From CAZLBC01 sp964557575 (GTDB lineage: Bacteria; Planctomycetota; Phycisphaerae; SM23-33): a stretch of 64,000 bases of DNA. The notes beneath the pieces were generated by a model, which did not search any database, was not told the DNA's origin, and was given only the letters and a program-made list of their open reading frames with translations. The DNA is taken from the NCBI GenBank assembly GCA_964557575.1, contig CAZLBC010000015.1, forward strand, positions 1-64,000. The letters run 5' to 3'. This document shows positions 44,857 to 54,351 of this stretch, one piece after another. The position numbers and the translations under genes were made by a program. Every line of letters begins with the position of its first letter. The first letter of the stretch is position 1.

Positions 44857-45329
44857 TGCGCGGTGTTTTTGTTCTGGTATCGGCGGTATTCGTCTTCGCC
44901 GGCTGCGACCAGCCGATGAAGGTGTCTGCTATCGACCACATGGATATCCAGACCCCCCCCGTCTGCCGCAGCTTCGACGCCGACACGACCCCCGACGGCC
45001 TGCAGGCCAGGGTCTTCTTCTACGGCCGGTCCCTGGACAAAAAGGTCGTGACGGTATCTCCCGAGGGCACGTTGACGATTATGCTCTTCGACGGGAACCG
45101 CAAGCACGCCGACCTCAACGCGCTTCAACCGTTGAAGGTGTGGGAATTCGACGACATGCGGCTCGAAAACCACCGGTCCCGCTGGATGGGGCTCTGGTGT
45201 TACCTGTTCAACCTGCACTGGGGAGACGCCCGTCCACGGGAGGGCATGGTCACGGTGCGCATCAACTTCACGGAAAAAACGGGGCGAACGATCTTCTCGG
45301 AGCCGCAGACCATCCTCTCGGGCCTGTGA
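44856..45329 (+). CDS. small lipoprotein downstream of the giant secretin, possible pilotin
   Basis: A 157-aa predicted lipoprotein: the signal RGVFVLVSAVFVFAGC ends in a lipobox Cys near residue 17. The mature part is beta-rich (GLQARVFFYGRSLDKKVVTV, TLTIMLFDGNRKHADL, MVTVRINFTEKTGRTIF). The ATG overlaps the secretin stop (TGATG), so the two are coupled. T2SS-2 likewise has a small lipoprotein gene overlapping the end of its secretin gene. In other bacteria a small lipoprotein (pilotin) escorts the secretin to the outer membrane, and position suggests this role. The sequence does not match known pilotins that I recognise. Confidence 0.75.
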   Translation: MRGVFVLVSAVFVFAGCDQPMKVSAIDHMDIQTPPVCRSFDADTTPDGLQARVFFYGRSLDKKVVTVSPEGTLTIMLFDGNRKHADLNALQPLKVWEFDDMRLENHRSRWMGLWCYLFNLHWGDARPREGMVTVRINFTEKTGRTIFSEPQTILSGL

Positions 45330-45367
45330 CCGGTGTTCCCCCGCCGCATGGCGGCGGCGTCCGGCGG

Positions 45368-46720
45368 TTACTCCCCGATCGCGTAGAGCCGCTTCTTCGT
45401 CCTCAGATAGAGACGTCCCCGGCAGACGACCGGATCGGCAACCACGCCGGACGGGAGGGCATTTTTCGCGAGCAGGCGCCCCTTCCGCCCCGCCGCAAGC
45501 ACGTAGCCGCCCCCCTCCCGGTCGAACTGGTAGAGCCGCCCTGCGGCCAGGACCGGGGATGAATAGCAGTCAGCAGCGAGATCCTCCTCCCACAGGACCG
45601 CACCCGATACGGCCGCGTAGCACCGGAACAGACCGCTGTCGTTTACGGCGTACAGCAGGCCCTCGTGGCAGAGCGGGGACGGCACGTAACCGGCCTTGTC
45701 GTCGCTCTTCCACGCGATCCGCGCCCGCCGGCCCGAGACCCTGATCCCCTGCAGGACCCGCTCGGGGTACCCCCCCGTCGCGAACACCATCTCGTCGTTG
45801 AAGGCGATCGTGGCGGCGCAGTACTTCGCCGGTCCCGGACAGCTCCAGATCTCCGCGCCCGTATTCGGGTCGTAACACCAGGTCCGCCGGGGTCCGACCG
45901 TAAAGAGCCCCCACCGCCCGGCGACCTTCGCGACCAGCGGCGAGACGTAACACTCCTGGTCGATCGACCGCTTGGTCCGCCAGGCCACGTCCCCGCTGCC
46001 GCGGTCCAGGGCCGTGATGTAGTTGCCGCCGCCGTCGGTGACGACGATCACCGTCGACCGGTAGAGGGCGGGTGACGCCGAATAGCCCCGGGTCGATCGA
46101 AAGGGGGCGACCTTCCGGTTCCAGGCGATGGTGCCGTCGAATTCGAGGGCGGCCAATCGAACGTCCTTCAGCGCCTGGTAGGAAAAAAAGATCCGTTCTC
46201 CGTCCGACGCCGGCGTCGCCGAGGCATGGGAATTATGCTCGTGGATCTCCGCGAGCGTGCCGCGGTAGACCTCCGTCTTCCACAACCGCTTCCCGGAATC
46301 CCGCGCGAAGCAGGCCACCCATATCGACCCGGTGTCCTCGTCGGCGGCCGGGATGAACAGGCGATCCCCCACGATGCACGGCGTCGCGTTGCCCCTGCCC
46401 GCCGGCGTCGCCTTCCAGACGATATTCTGTTCCGGTCCCCACTTCAGCGGCGGGACCGTATCGGTGACCGCGACATTGTTGCGCGCCGGCCCCCGCCAGC
46501 AGGGCCAGTCTTTGCGGTTGAAAACGAGCGGCGGAAGTTCGTCGGGTTTTGCCCCGACACCGCTTCCGCCGCCGTCCGTACCTGCGCTACCCTCCTGTGC
46601 CTCGGTTCGCCGCTCGACGGTTTCCCGGAAACCCTCCCATCCCTCCGGCTTGTCGTCGTCGCCGCAGGAAACGAAACACAGCGACGATACCAGGCACATT
46701 CCCGACAGTGTTCTTCGCAT
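45368..46720 (-). CDS. PQQ-like beta-propeller lipoprotein
   Basis: A 450-aa predicted lipoprotein (lipobox LCFVSC near residue 20, then CGDDDKPEGW). It carries the opening WPCWRGPARNNVAVTD and a series of tryptophan-docking blades (GKRLWKTEVYRG, GTIAWNRKVAPF, GDVAWRTKRSIDQ, GAVLWEEDLAAD) of the PQQ_2 beta-propeller type widespread in planctomycetes. These proteins rarely bind PQQ; most are thought to be structural or scaffold-like. The Glu/Gly-rich stretch after the lipid anchor is a linker. Convergent with the T2SS-1 secretin operon. Cellular role unknown. Confidence 0.85.
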   Translation of the reverse strand: MRRTLSGMCLVSSLCFVSCGDDDKPEGWEGFRETVERRTEAQEGSAGTDGGGSGVGAKPDELPPLVFNRKDWPCWRGPARNNVAVTDTVPPLKWGPEQNIVWKATPAGRGNATPCIVGDRLFIPAADEDTGSIWVACFARDSGKRLWKTEVYRGTLAEIHEHNSHASATPASDGERIFFSYQALKDVRLAALEFDGTIAWNRKVAPFRSTRGYSASPALYRSTVIVVTDGGGNYITALDRGSGDVAWRTKRSIDQECYVSPLVAKVAGRWGLFTVGPRRTWCYDPNTGAEIWSCPGPAKYCAATIAFNDEMVFATGGYPERVLQGIRVSGRRARIAWKSDDKAGYVPSPLCHEGLLYAVNDSGLFRCYAAVSGAVLWEEDLAADCYSSPVLAAGRLYQFDREGGGYVLAAGRKGRLLAKNALPSGVVADPVVCRGRLYLRTKKRLYAIGE

Positions 46721-46805
46721 GACCGGCTCCTTTTCGCGCTATTTGAGCGGAACCGGCCCTTCTTGTCAATCATCGACCACCGCGGGAAGGGCACCGCTCC
46801 TCAGA

Positions 46806-47276
46806 TCACCTCAAGAGCGATGAAAAGACACCGGAGATACTGATGCCGATCCCGCTGCGCCGGCGTGGATAGCAGTGGGAACGGTGCCGGTGGTGATAGC
46901 CGTGGTGCCGGCGACAGCGATGCCGGGGGGAAGAGTACCGCGACGGATAATCATAGTGATAACCGCGACGATACGAGTAGGGGCGATACCGGTACCGGCT
47001 GGAGGACGGGCGGTATCTCGAAGAGTACCCGTCATAGGACGTGATATGGGTCACGTACGGTTTGCGCCCATAGTAGCCGGATACGGCGTACCTGCTGCGG
47101 GGGCTGTACACGGTAATGCCGGTCCCGCGGGGCCGGTGGTAATAACCGCGGGAACGATGCCTGCGGGAACCGAAAGAGCGGTACCGGCGACCGTCGGCAT
47201 CGGCCTCCCGGGCCGACAGGAGGATGGCCGCCGCGGCCGCGAGTACCATGACTGACGCGATTCTTCGACTGTGCAT
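46806..47276 (-). CDS. secreted Tyr/Arg/Ser/His-rich low-complexity protein
   Basis: A 156-aa protein with a clear signal peptide (RRIASVMVLAAAAAILLSA). The mature chain is composed largely of Arg, Tyr, Ser and His (for example YRPSSSRYRYRPYSYRRGYH and HRCRRHHGYHHRHRSHCYPR), ending in a short hydrophobic segment (GIGISISGVFSSLLR). No domain recognised. Highly basic and aromatic, it resembles secreted envelope or matrix low-complexity proteins; metal or polyanion binding is possible from the His/Tyr content. The coding direction is supported by the clean signal peptide. Confidence 0.6.
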   Translation of the reverse strand: MHSRRIASVMVLAAAAAILLSAREADADGRRYRSFGSRRHRSRGYYHRPRGTGITVYSPRSRYAVSGYYGRKPYVTHITSYDGYSSRYRPSSSRYRYRPYSYRRGYHYDYPSRYSSPRHRCRRHHGYHHRHRSHCYPRRRSGIGISISGVFSSLLR

Positions 47277-47424
47277 TGCTACATCCTTTCATGACTGTTG
47301 TACAAACATTGACACCTGCCGAACGATCGTTCGCCCCCTATGTGCCTCACCTGCCATGAAAGGTTACACCCCGCGCCCGGAAATAATCACAAAAGGCAGA
47401 GCCCCCCGGCTGATATGCCTCCCC

Positions 47425-50400
47425 CTATTCTTGTGCCGCCGTCACCCGGTACGCGAAAACGCCCGCGGCCGTCTCGAAGGTCAGGAGTCCGTCTTTCACG
47501 GTATGCGGCACGGTCCCGGTCGCCGTCCCCTCTGCGTCCATGGCCGCCACCCGCGCGACATCCTCGATTCGGCCGCCCGGCAGGCGGTCGAGGCGGAGGG
47601 CGACGGTGAAGGCATCGAGCCCCGGCAGCGGGGTGACCACCACGGTACCGCCCTTCCGTTCACAGCGGAACGCGCCGCTCGTGATCGCCGCGCCGAAATC
47701 GACGGGTTTACCCGCGACGTTCCAGCGGGGCTCTTCGTCGTCGCCGGTTTTCAGGGCGACGGCCCTGATATCCGCAATCGTCCCCCCGGTCCCTTCAACG
47801 ACCAGCGTCCCGAGGCGGCAGCGCCCGCTCCGGTCGGCCGGTCCCGGCAGCGCCTGCCGCTTCCCGCCGTCGGGGTCGTAGAGACCGGCGGTTATCGTGT
47901 ACTCGCCGGGACCGTGTTGCGCGGGGATCGTGATGACGCGGCCGGTACCGGTGGTGACCCTGCCCTGCCACGCCCCCGTCGGCAGCCGGGGGGTGTGGTC
48001 GCCCTGGAAGGCTATCCGGTCCCGGCCTTCAATACGGTCACTGTCGAAATGCAGGAATATCCGCAGGTCCTTCGGGGCCGGGCGGGCGGCCTCCCACTCG
48101 ATCTCCAGGCGGAATTTCCGATCCCCCAGGTACCGCACCCCCTTCAGGCGCGGGCGGATCGGCAGCGAGGTATCCTGGCCGAACCCCCGCCCGTTGACGT
48201 ACAAACCGCCGGGCCGGGATGACCGCTCGACGATGACGCCGTCGATCCGCTCGATACTCGACGCGATCTTCCCGCTGCGGGCCGCGTAGCCGTACCGCGG
48301 CAGGACGACACCGCCGGTCTTCCAGTCCGTTGTTCCCCGGTTGACGCGGACCACGGCGCCCGATTCCCACCGGACGACCTGTCGGTGGATGTCGCCGCCG
48401 TCGCAGGTGACGGCGGCGATCCGGTCGGTGGCGATGCTGCGAATAAACGGCTGCGACAGCCAGTACTTCCTGACCGCCCCCCGCCCCATACCCCGCCGGT
48501 CGATCATCGCCGGGTGCCCCGCGAGCATCTCGGCCGAGATGTAGTCGTCGCTCTCGATGCCGTGGGCACGCCGGCTCCGCCCCCCCTGGTACCGCCCGGA
48601 GTAGCCGACGCCGTGGAGGCTGAACCGGTCGTGGAGCACGGCGTCGAACCAGGGCGTCCGCTCCCAGTCCTCGCACGGGAGCGTGATGCAGAAACGCCGG
48701 CCGCGGGGAACCAGGCGGAGGTGCTGGCAGTCGGCGCCGTCGAGGTGGCCGACAAGGTGGTCGTGTCCCGCCTCGGAGATCATCGGCGCGTTGCCGCCGA
48801 GGTAGTCCCGGATCCAGTCGAACGCCCCGCCCCAGTGCTTCCGGGTCTCCAGCATGGAATGGAACCGGCCCGCGCGGTCGTAGAAGTCGATGCAGGGAAT
48901 CGCCGAAAAGACGTCGATGAAATAGGCGGTCGGCCCGAGGTTCGGCTTGATGAGCCGGAGGTTCCGCTTGTAGAACGGCGCGATGCGGTCCGGCCGCCAG
49001 CGGAAACTGCGGGCCTGCCGGCCCTTGTTCAGCCACGCCTTCACCGGCCGGCCGTCGGCGGCGAAGCATATCCGGTCGTAGGTGTAGCCCTTCGCGTCCG
49101 GGTAGAAATCGATGTAGTTGTCGTGGAGGGCCCAGGGAATGTCGTTCTTCCCGCAGACGGCCGCGATCCGCCGCACGTCGGCGACGGTGCCCAGGTCCGG
49201 GTTCGGGGGGTAGATGTCCGGCAGCCGGTAGTCGTAACCCCACCGCTGCCAGGCGTGGACGACCAGCAGCGCGTCCGTCAGTCCGTAGGCGGCCATCGCG
49301 GCCATGTCGTCGGCGATGTCCGCGTAGCGCCCGCCCCAGATGTCGAAGACGAAACGGCCGGCCTTGCGGCCGAACCCGGCGGACGAGCGGCGGCCGTACA
49401 GCCCCCGGTATTTCACCGCGCAGTCGATGGCCCCCGCCGGGGAGGGAACGAACGTGAACACGGTATTCATCGCGGTGTGCAGTGAATAGATACTGGCGGC
49501 GGGATCGACCCGCAGCTTCTTCGGCGGGTTGTCGGTCGCCGCCAGCACCGACAGCCCCCCGTCGAAATCGAATCCGACGTGGCTGGTCGAGAGGCGGTGC
49601 CCCCCCGCCCGCAGGCTGAAGGCCTCCGGGCGATCCACGCAGTAGCCGTGGCCGAAGTAAACGCGGCGGGCCCGCCGGTCGGCCGGGCCGGTCGTGATAT
49701 CGGTGATCCGGGCGTCGCACGAGACCTGTATTCTCAGGCCGGGCCCCGCCGCGCGGACGGCCGCGAGAAGTTCGCGGCGTTCGCCGCCGAGCTGGAATCC
49801 GTGGCTGACGACCGCCCCGGACGCATCCTTCCGCATCCGGCAGTTGCGCATCGCGGCCAGGGACGGGATACCGGCCAGGCGGCTGTCCTCCACGGAGACG
49901 TCCATGCCGCCGAAGACAACCGTCCCTTCGCCCCCCGCGAAGGCGATCGCCCCGTCGAGGATACCGTAATTGCCGCAGACCACCGCCGCCCGGCACGGCC
50001 CGTCGAGATCGAACCGCGCCTCCCCGTCGCCCGGGGACACCCGCCCGGCGAGGAGCGCCGCCGCGCGGGCGGCCGTCTTCGCCGGGTCGGCCCGGTCCGG
50101 TCCCGCGCCCGCGGCAACCACCGGCGCGCCCCAGAACGAGCTGTCGCAGGTCGTGCTGCGGCGGGGCCCGGGATGGCTCTCGATGCGGAGCAGGATCTCC
50201 CCGCCGGCGAACCGGGAGAGGTCCACGCGCGATTCGACCCATTGCTTCGCGTCCGTGTGTTTCTCGAAGAGCTTCTCTTCGCCGACCCACACGCGAAAGG
50301 TCACCCCGTCGCTCGCCGGTTCGTTCTCACGGCTGTCGCGTATCGCGTTGGCGAAGGTCAGTTCAGCCGGCGCATCCTTCGGCAGGCGAAGGCGGTACGC

Positions 50401-51087
50401 GGCGAATATCGTCCCGCCCCCGCCCTTCCACGGCGGATGCATCTGCAGCGACCGGCGGAGGTCGCCGCGACTGGTGCTGCCGACACGGAACGACGCCCGA
50501 GAATCCGGGGCCGATCCCCGCCAGCCGACCGGCAGGTAGACGGTGTTCCCCTCGTATCGCCGCCACGCGACCCGGGCGTCCAGGGAGGCGAGCCCCACCG
50601 ATCCGCCGCGGGGAACGGCCACCGCCGGCAGTGTTTCCGGCCGCGGCGAGGAGCCGGCGGCATCCGCGAACCGGGTTTCGACGATGCGGACGGCGTGGGC
50701 GGTGCGGTCCCGCCCGTTGATCGCAAAATCGGCGTAGACGTGGACCGGATAGAGCGCCGCGTGGGCCCCCGTTCCGACGGCGACGCCGAAGCGCGCGGCG
50801 GCGCTGGTGCCGGGAGATACGGTAACCGTCTTTTCGGCCGCGCCGGCGACGCGCCACTCGTCGACGAGATCGTCGACCCGGACCCGGGCCGCAATCGGCG
50901 CGTCGCCGGTGTTTCGGAGCGCCACGCGGACGGCGACCGGCTCGTCGAACCGGGTGACGGGGCCGATCGCGGCGATACTGACCTCGAGGGGCCCGGCCGT
51001 GACGGTGTGGCCGTCGTAGGCGGGGGCGGCGGAAAGGGTGAATACAAGCAGCACGGCAACCGGGAGCGCGATGTTTTTCGATGACAT
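47425..51087 (-). CDS. very large secreted putative carbohydrate-active protein
   Basis: A 1,220-aa exported protein (ATG 51087 before the signal SSKNIALPVAVLLVFTLSA; an ATG at 51153 lacks support). The N-terminal ~110 residues look like a CARDB/Ig-type domain (VRVALRNTGDAPIAARVRV). A beta-sandwich part with galactose-binding-like character (VTFRVWVGEEKLFEKHTDAK) follows. The central region (IWGGRYADIADDMAAMAAYG, VHAWQRWGYDYRLPDIYPPN, MISEAGHDHLVGHLDGADCQ) resembles the TIM-barrel of GH101-like/DUF5696 proteins. C-terminal beta-domains close the chain. Enzymatic activity is plausible but catalytic residues cannot be assigned. It is followed upstream in the same direction by a Gfo/Idh/MocA gene. 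Confidence 0.7.
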   Translation of the reverse strand: MSSKNIALPVAVLLVFTLSAAPAYDGHTVTAGPLEVSIAAIGPVTRFDEPVAVRVALRNTGDAPIAARVRVDDLVDEWRVAGAAEKTVTVSPGTSAAARFGVAVGTGAHAALYPVHVYADFAINGRDRTAHAVRIVETRFADAAGSSPRPETLPAVAVPRGGSVGLASLDARVAWRRYEGNTVYLPVGWRGSAPDSRASFRVGSTSRGDLRRSLQMHPPWKGGGGTIFAAYRLRLPKDAPAELTFANAIRDSRENEPASDGVTFRVWVGEEKLFEKHTDAKQWVESRVDLSRFAGGEILLRIESHPGPRRSTTCDSSFWGAPVVAAGAGPDRADPAKTAARAAALLAGRVSPGDGEARFDLDGPCRAAVVCGNYGILDGAIAFAGGEGTVVFGGMDVSVEDSRLAGIPSLAAMRNCRMRKDASGAVVSHGFQLGGERRELLAAVRAAGPGLRIQVSCDARITDITTGPADRRARRVYFGHGYCVDRPEAFSLRAGGHRLSTSHVGFDFDGGLSVLAATDNPPKKLRVDPAASIYSLHTAMNTVFTFVPSPAGAIDCAVKYRGLYGRRSSAGFGRKAGRFVFDIWGGRYADIADDMAAMAAYGLTDALLVVHAWQRWGYDYRLPDIYPPNPDLGTVADVRRIAAVCGKNDIPWALHDNYIDFYPDAKGYTYDRICFAADGRPVKAWLNKGRQARSFRWRPDRIAPFYKRNLRLIKPNLGPTAYFIDVFSAIPCIDFYDRAGRFHSMLETRKHWGGAFDWIRDYLGGNAPMISEAGHDHLVGHLDGADCQHLRLVPRGRRFCITLPCEDWERTPWFDAVLHDRFSLHGVGYSGRYQGGRSRRAHGIESDDYISAEMLAGHPAMIDRRGMGRGAVRKYWLSQPFIRSIATDRIAAVTCDGGDIHRQVVRWESGAVVRVNRGTTDWKTGGVVLPRYGYAARSGKIASSIERIDGVIVERSSRPGGLYVNGRGFGQDTSLPIRPRLKGVRYLGDRKFRLEIEWEAARPAPKDLRIFLHFDSDRIEGRDRIAFQGDHTPRLPTGAWQGRVTTGTGRVITIPAQHGPGEYTITAGLYDPDGGKRQALPGPADRSGRCRLGTLVVEGTGGTIADIRAVALKTGDDEEPRWNVAGKPVDFGAAITSGAFRCERKGGTVVVTPLPGLDAFTVALRLDRLPGGRIEDVARVAAMDAEGTATGTVPHTVKDGLLTFETAAGVFAYRVTAAQE

Positions 51088-51162
51088 AGTGGCGGCATTA
51101 TACCGCGGTAAAACGCCCGCCGCGAGTCTTTCCCGCATCCCCTTCGCCGCCACCGGCCGCTG

Positions 51163-52506
51163 TCACATCGTCCAGGGTTTCCGCAGGGGGCGGTCGAGCA
51201 TCCCGGCCGCCTCGCTGTCCCCGATGATCTGCTCTTTTTCCGGGTCCCAGCGGATCTCCCGGCCGGTGTGTACCGCGATATCGGACAGGTGGCTGATCGT
51301 ATCGCCGCGGATGGCCGACTCGAACGGGTTGACCGTGGGCTTCCGGCTCCTTATCGAATCGATGAAGTTCCGGCCGTGGTGCGTGCTGCGGCATACCGAC
51401 GCCTTCTCCTTCTCGCCGACCTCTTTCCACAACTGCGCGTAGTTGACCATCTTCCCGCCCTTGCTGACGTAGCAGGCCCCGCGGGAGATGCTGATCCAGC
51501 CGTCCTCGCCGAAGAAGGTGGTCCCGTTGCTTCGCCACCGCGGGTTGTATGTCGTCACCACCGCCTTCGCGATATCCTCGCTCATAAACCGCACCGGCAC
51601 GCCGTTGGGATACTCGAGCTGCACGTCCCACCGGCAGAGGGTATCGGAGAGCGTGTTCTCCGGGGGGAACGTCCCCGTGCCCTTGTACCGGACGGGGCTC
51701 GTGCCGTCGGCGTCCATCCCCCACTGCATGATGTCCAGCGGGTGGGCCCCCCAGCCCGCGATGAAGCCGAGGGCGTAATCGTAGATATGCCACGCCCCGT
51801 TGTTGGTGACGCGATCAGGGGTATACGGTTTCAGGGGGGCGGGGCCGAGCCAGCGGTCGTAGTCGAACCCGTCCGGCACCGCCGCCTTCTTGAACCGGCC
51901 GTACCCGTTGTCCCCCAGGGACGGCGACCAGATGTCGATGCGCTTGATCTTACCCACGTATCCGCCGCGGACAAGGACCACGCCCCGGTAACACGCGGTG
52001 CTCGACCGCTGCTGGGTACCGTACTGGAAGATGACCTTGTTCTGTTCCACGGCCTCGCGGAGCTTGATCGCCCAGGCCATGGCGACACCGAGCGGTTTCT
52101 CGACGTACAGGTCCTTCCCGGCGACCGCCGCGTGGCAGGCGATCGGGACGTGCCAGTGGTCGGGTGTGCTCACGACCACCCCGTCGATGTCTTTCCGCGC
52201 GAGGACCTTCTCGAAGGCGTTGAAGGGCTCGCAGACCTTTTTCCCGTACTTCTTGTTGCACATCGCCGCGAACCGCTCGCGCCGCGCCGTGAAGGGGTCG
52301 ACCGCGGCGACTATCCTGACATCCTTCTGCGACAGGAAGGCGCCCCGGCAGTTTCCGCTGCCGCGGCTCCCCGTGCCGATGGCGGCGAGGGTGACCTTCT
52401 CGCTCGGCGCGCCGGCACCGAAAACGCTCGACGGAACCACCGCGGGGACGGCGACGGCGGACGCGGCCTTGACGAATGCACGGCGGGACATTTCCGGTTT
52501 CGACAT
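51163..52506 (-). CDS. Gfo/Idh/MocA-family oxidoreductase with Tat signal (second copy)
   Basis: A 447-aa protein with the twin-arginine leader SRRAFVKAASAVAVPAVVPS, the nucleotide-binding start LAAIGTGSRGSGNCRG, the motif LYVEKPLGVAMAWA containing the EKP lysine, and GWGAHPLDIMQWGMDADG with the conserved histidine. CGGAGAA lies eight bases before the ATG. Compared with the paralogue at 13175 it is shorter and clearly diverged, so this is not a recent duplication. It lies just upstream of the large secreted putative glycan enzyme, 76 bp apart and in the same direction; both may act on the same sugar. Confidence 0.93.
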   Translation of the reverse strand: MSKPEMSRRAFVKAASAVAVPAVVPSSVFGAGAPSEKVTLAAIGTGSRGSGNCRGAFLSQKDVRIVAAVDPFTARRERFAAMCNKKYGKKVCEPFNAFEKVLARKDIDGVVVSTPDHWHVPIACHAAVAGKDLYVEKPLGVAMAWAIKLREAVEQNKVIFQYGTQQRSSTACYRGVVLVRGGYVGKIKRIDIWSPSLGDNGYGRFKKAAVPDGFDYDRWLGPAPLKPYTPDRVTNNGAWHIYDYALGFIAGWGAHPLDIMQWGMDADGTSPVRYKGTGTFPPENTLSDTLCRWDVQLEYPNGVPVRFMSEDIAKAVVTTYNPRWRSNGTTFFGEDGWISISRGACYVSKGGKMVNYAQLWKEVGEKEKASVCRSTHHGRNFIDSIRSRKPTVNPFESAIRGDTISHLSDIAVHTGREIRWDPEKEQIIGDSEAAGMLDRPLRKPWTM

Positions 52507-52649
52507 GGTTATTCTCCGGCAAAAGTGACAACGGCGAATGGATGCGTGTTCAGGAACCGACTATAACCGACCATGCGCCCCCGCGTCTTCAATTATTCAT
52601 TACTGGCGGATTTTGAACATTATGCGGTCATTCGGTTCAATCAGCCGTC

Positions 52650-54182
52650 CTATTTCTCCAGGCGGAGGAGCTGGGTGTCGTGGTTGTAGGCGTGCCGGTT
52701 CGAGGTGTGGTTGAACGCCGCGCAGCCGAAAGAATAGGTCCCTCCCGGTTTCATCGCGCAGTCGCGGTCGCTGCCGGTGTCGAGAGGGCGGCTGATCCAC
52801 AGCCACCAGCGGCCGTGCTCGTGCCGGGACCGGCACCGGACGTCACCGCGGTCTCCCCGTGCGGGCGCGGTCACTATGCCGGGAACGATCGTCCCCGGCG
52901 CGATTGCCGCCGCCCGCCCGGGTGTCAGCGGGACCGCCCCGTCGGCGAGAATCCCCCCCTTCAGCACCGCGCCGGGATTCGCCGGCAGGAACCGCGGCGC
53001 CGTCTCGTCGTCATTGTTGTTTTTCGTGTACCCGCCGCCGTCCTTCGGATCGCCGTGGCGGGCCCCTGCGGGATCATCGTCCCAGTACTTGTCGTCCACC
53101 TGCCCGACCGGGTCGGTCCGCGTGGCCTTCCAGTGCCAGACGTCGATCACCGTCGGCGTGTTCTTGATCCCGTAGGGAGTACCGCCACCCGCATGGCAGG
53201 AGGCCGCGCAGCCAAGATGGTCGAATACCGGGCATTTCTCGACCGGAAAGACCATGGCGAACTTATCCTCGTAGTAGACATTCGGATCGTCCACGCTGGT
53301 CTTCAGGTGTTTCCACCCCCCGGCGGTCCGCTCCCAGGGGTGGTAGCGGCGGTCCGGAGCGGGATCGTCCCATTGTGCCTCGACGTATATGTTCTTTCCG
53401 TCGTGCAGGGCCCGCAGCCGGACATCGGTGACGCCGCCCGCGTAGCCGAGGCCGTTGGACAGCGAGACGTGGAGAGAACGGGCCCGGTCCCACGGCAGCG
53501 TGTCCGGGGGCGTGTCGCCCGGCGGCTCGATACGGGCGGCGAGAAGCGTGTCCCCGTCGCCGATCGCGGCGGGAACGTCGTTGAGGATCGCGGCGGCCGC
53601 GAAAACCAGGGCCGCGGCGACCCACAGCAGTTGCAGCGGGCGCGCACCGCGGACGACACTGAAGGCCGGCGCCAGCAGCCGCCGGTAGACGGTCACCGCG
53701 GTTATCCCGTGCAGGATGAAAACCAGCGGCAGGATCGCCAGCCCGAACGCGGCGTGAATAAAACGGGCCGCGGTCTGAATGCCGGCCCCGCCGCACACGT
53801 TCAGGAGCATCAGGCCGGTGAACGCCGACACCGCGCCGCCGCCCAGCAGCGGCAGGTGCGGGACCCGCCCCCGAAACCAGCGCCGCGTGCGGATCCAGGT
53901 GCGCAGGTAGACGACCAGCGTCGGCACCAGCGACGCGGTGAAAATGATGGCGATAATGCGGTGCCACATGAGCATCCGGCACGTCGGCAGCCACGCCGGG
54001 TACGCCGGAAACAGCGACCATTCCGGGCGGGCCATCGCGTGGAGGCCGAGACCCGTGAATATCATCAGGGGGAGCGTTATCGCCAGCGGCCAGTGGAGCA
54101 GCCTGATCAGAAAGGGCAGCCGCCCGGGACCGGCGCGATGCACGCCTTCGCGATATTTCAATCCGGGTATCGTATCAGGCAC
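52650..54182 (-). CDS. cytochrome b561-like domain fused to an ethylbenzene-dehydrogenase-type heme domain
   Basis: A 510-aa membrane protein. Residues ~25-200 hold four transmembrane helices with candidate heme histidines (FLIRLLHWPLAITLPLMIF, LMWHRIIAIIFTASLVP, FIHAAFGLAILPLVFILHG), as in the b561/FdhI type. After a further membrane helix, the C-terminal ~280 residues match EB_dh heme-binding domains (LHDGKNIYVEAQWDDPAPDR, KFAMVFPVEKC, WWLWISRPLDTGSD). They include CAASCH, an atypical CX3CH that might bind c-type heme. The start is GTG 54182, with AGGAGG nine bases upstream; no ATG start is credible. It probably carries electrons between the quinone pool and a periplasmic partner. It stands alone. 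Confidence 0.82.
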   Translation of the reverse strand: MPDTIPGLKYREGVHRAGPGRLPFLIRLLHWPLAITLPLMIFTGLGLHAMARPEWSLFPAYPAWLPTCRMLMWHRIIAIIFTASLVPTLVVYLRTWIRTRRWFRGRVPHLPLLGGGAVSAFTGLMLLNVCGGAGIQTAARFIHAAFGLAILPLVFILHGITAVTVYRRLLAPAFSVVRGARPLQLLWVAAALVFAAAAILNDVPAAIGDGDTLLAARIEPPGDTPPDTLPWDRARSLHVSLSNGLGYAGGVTDVRLRALHDGKNIYVEAQWDDPAPDRRYHPWERTAGGWKHLKTSVDDPNVYYEDKFAMVFPVEKCPVFDHLGCAASCHAGGGTPYGIKNTPTVIDVWHWKATRTDPVGQVDDKYWDDDPAGARHGDPKDGGGYTKNNNDDETAPRFLPANPGAVLKGGILADGAVPLTPGRAAAIAPGTIVPGIVTAPARGDRGDVRCRSRHEHGRWWLWISRPLDTGSDRDCAMKPGGTYSFGCAAFNHTSNRHAYNHDTQLLRLEK

Positions 54183-54351
54183 TGCTCGAATCCTCCTCGT
54201 AGCAATGGGGTAAACGGTGCGACGCGTTGTTTTTGCTACTACGTCTGTAAAGCCGCGACGGGACAGCAATCTACCGCATTCCGGAAATAAATCAATTCCG
54301 CGGTGTGCCCCCCGAACCCCCGACGCCTCCCGGGTACCCCCCATCCCAGCG

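Noticed and set aside
13175..52506. Recent duplication of the two Gfo/Idh/MocA genes
   Set aside because: The two proteins differ in length and across most positions; they share only family motifs, so they are old paralogues.
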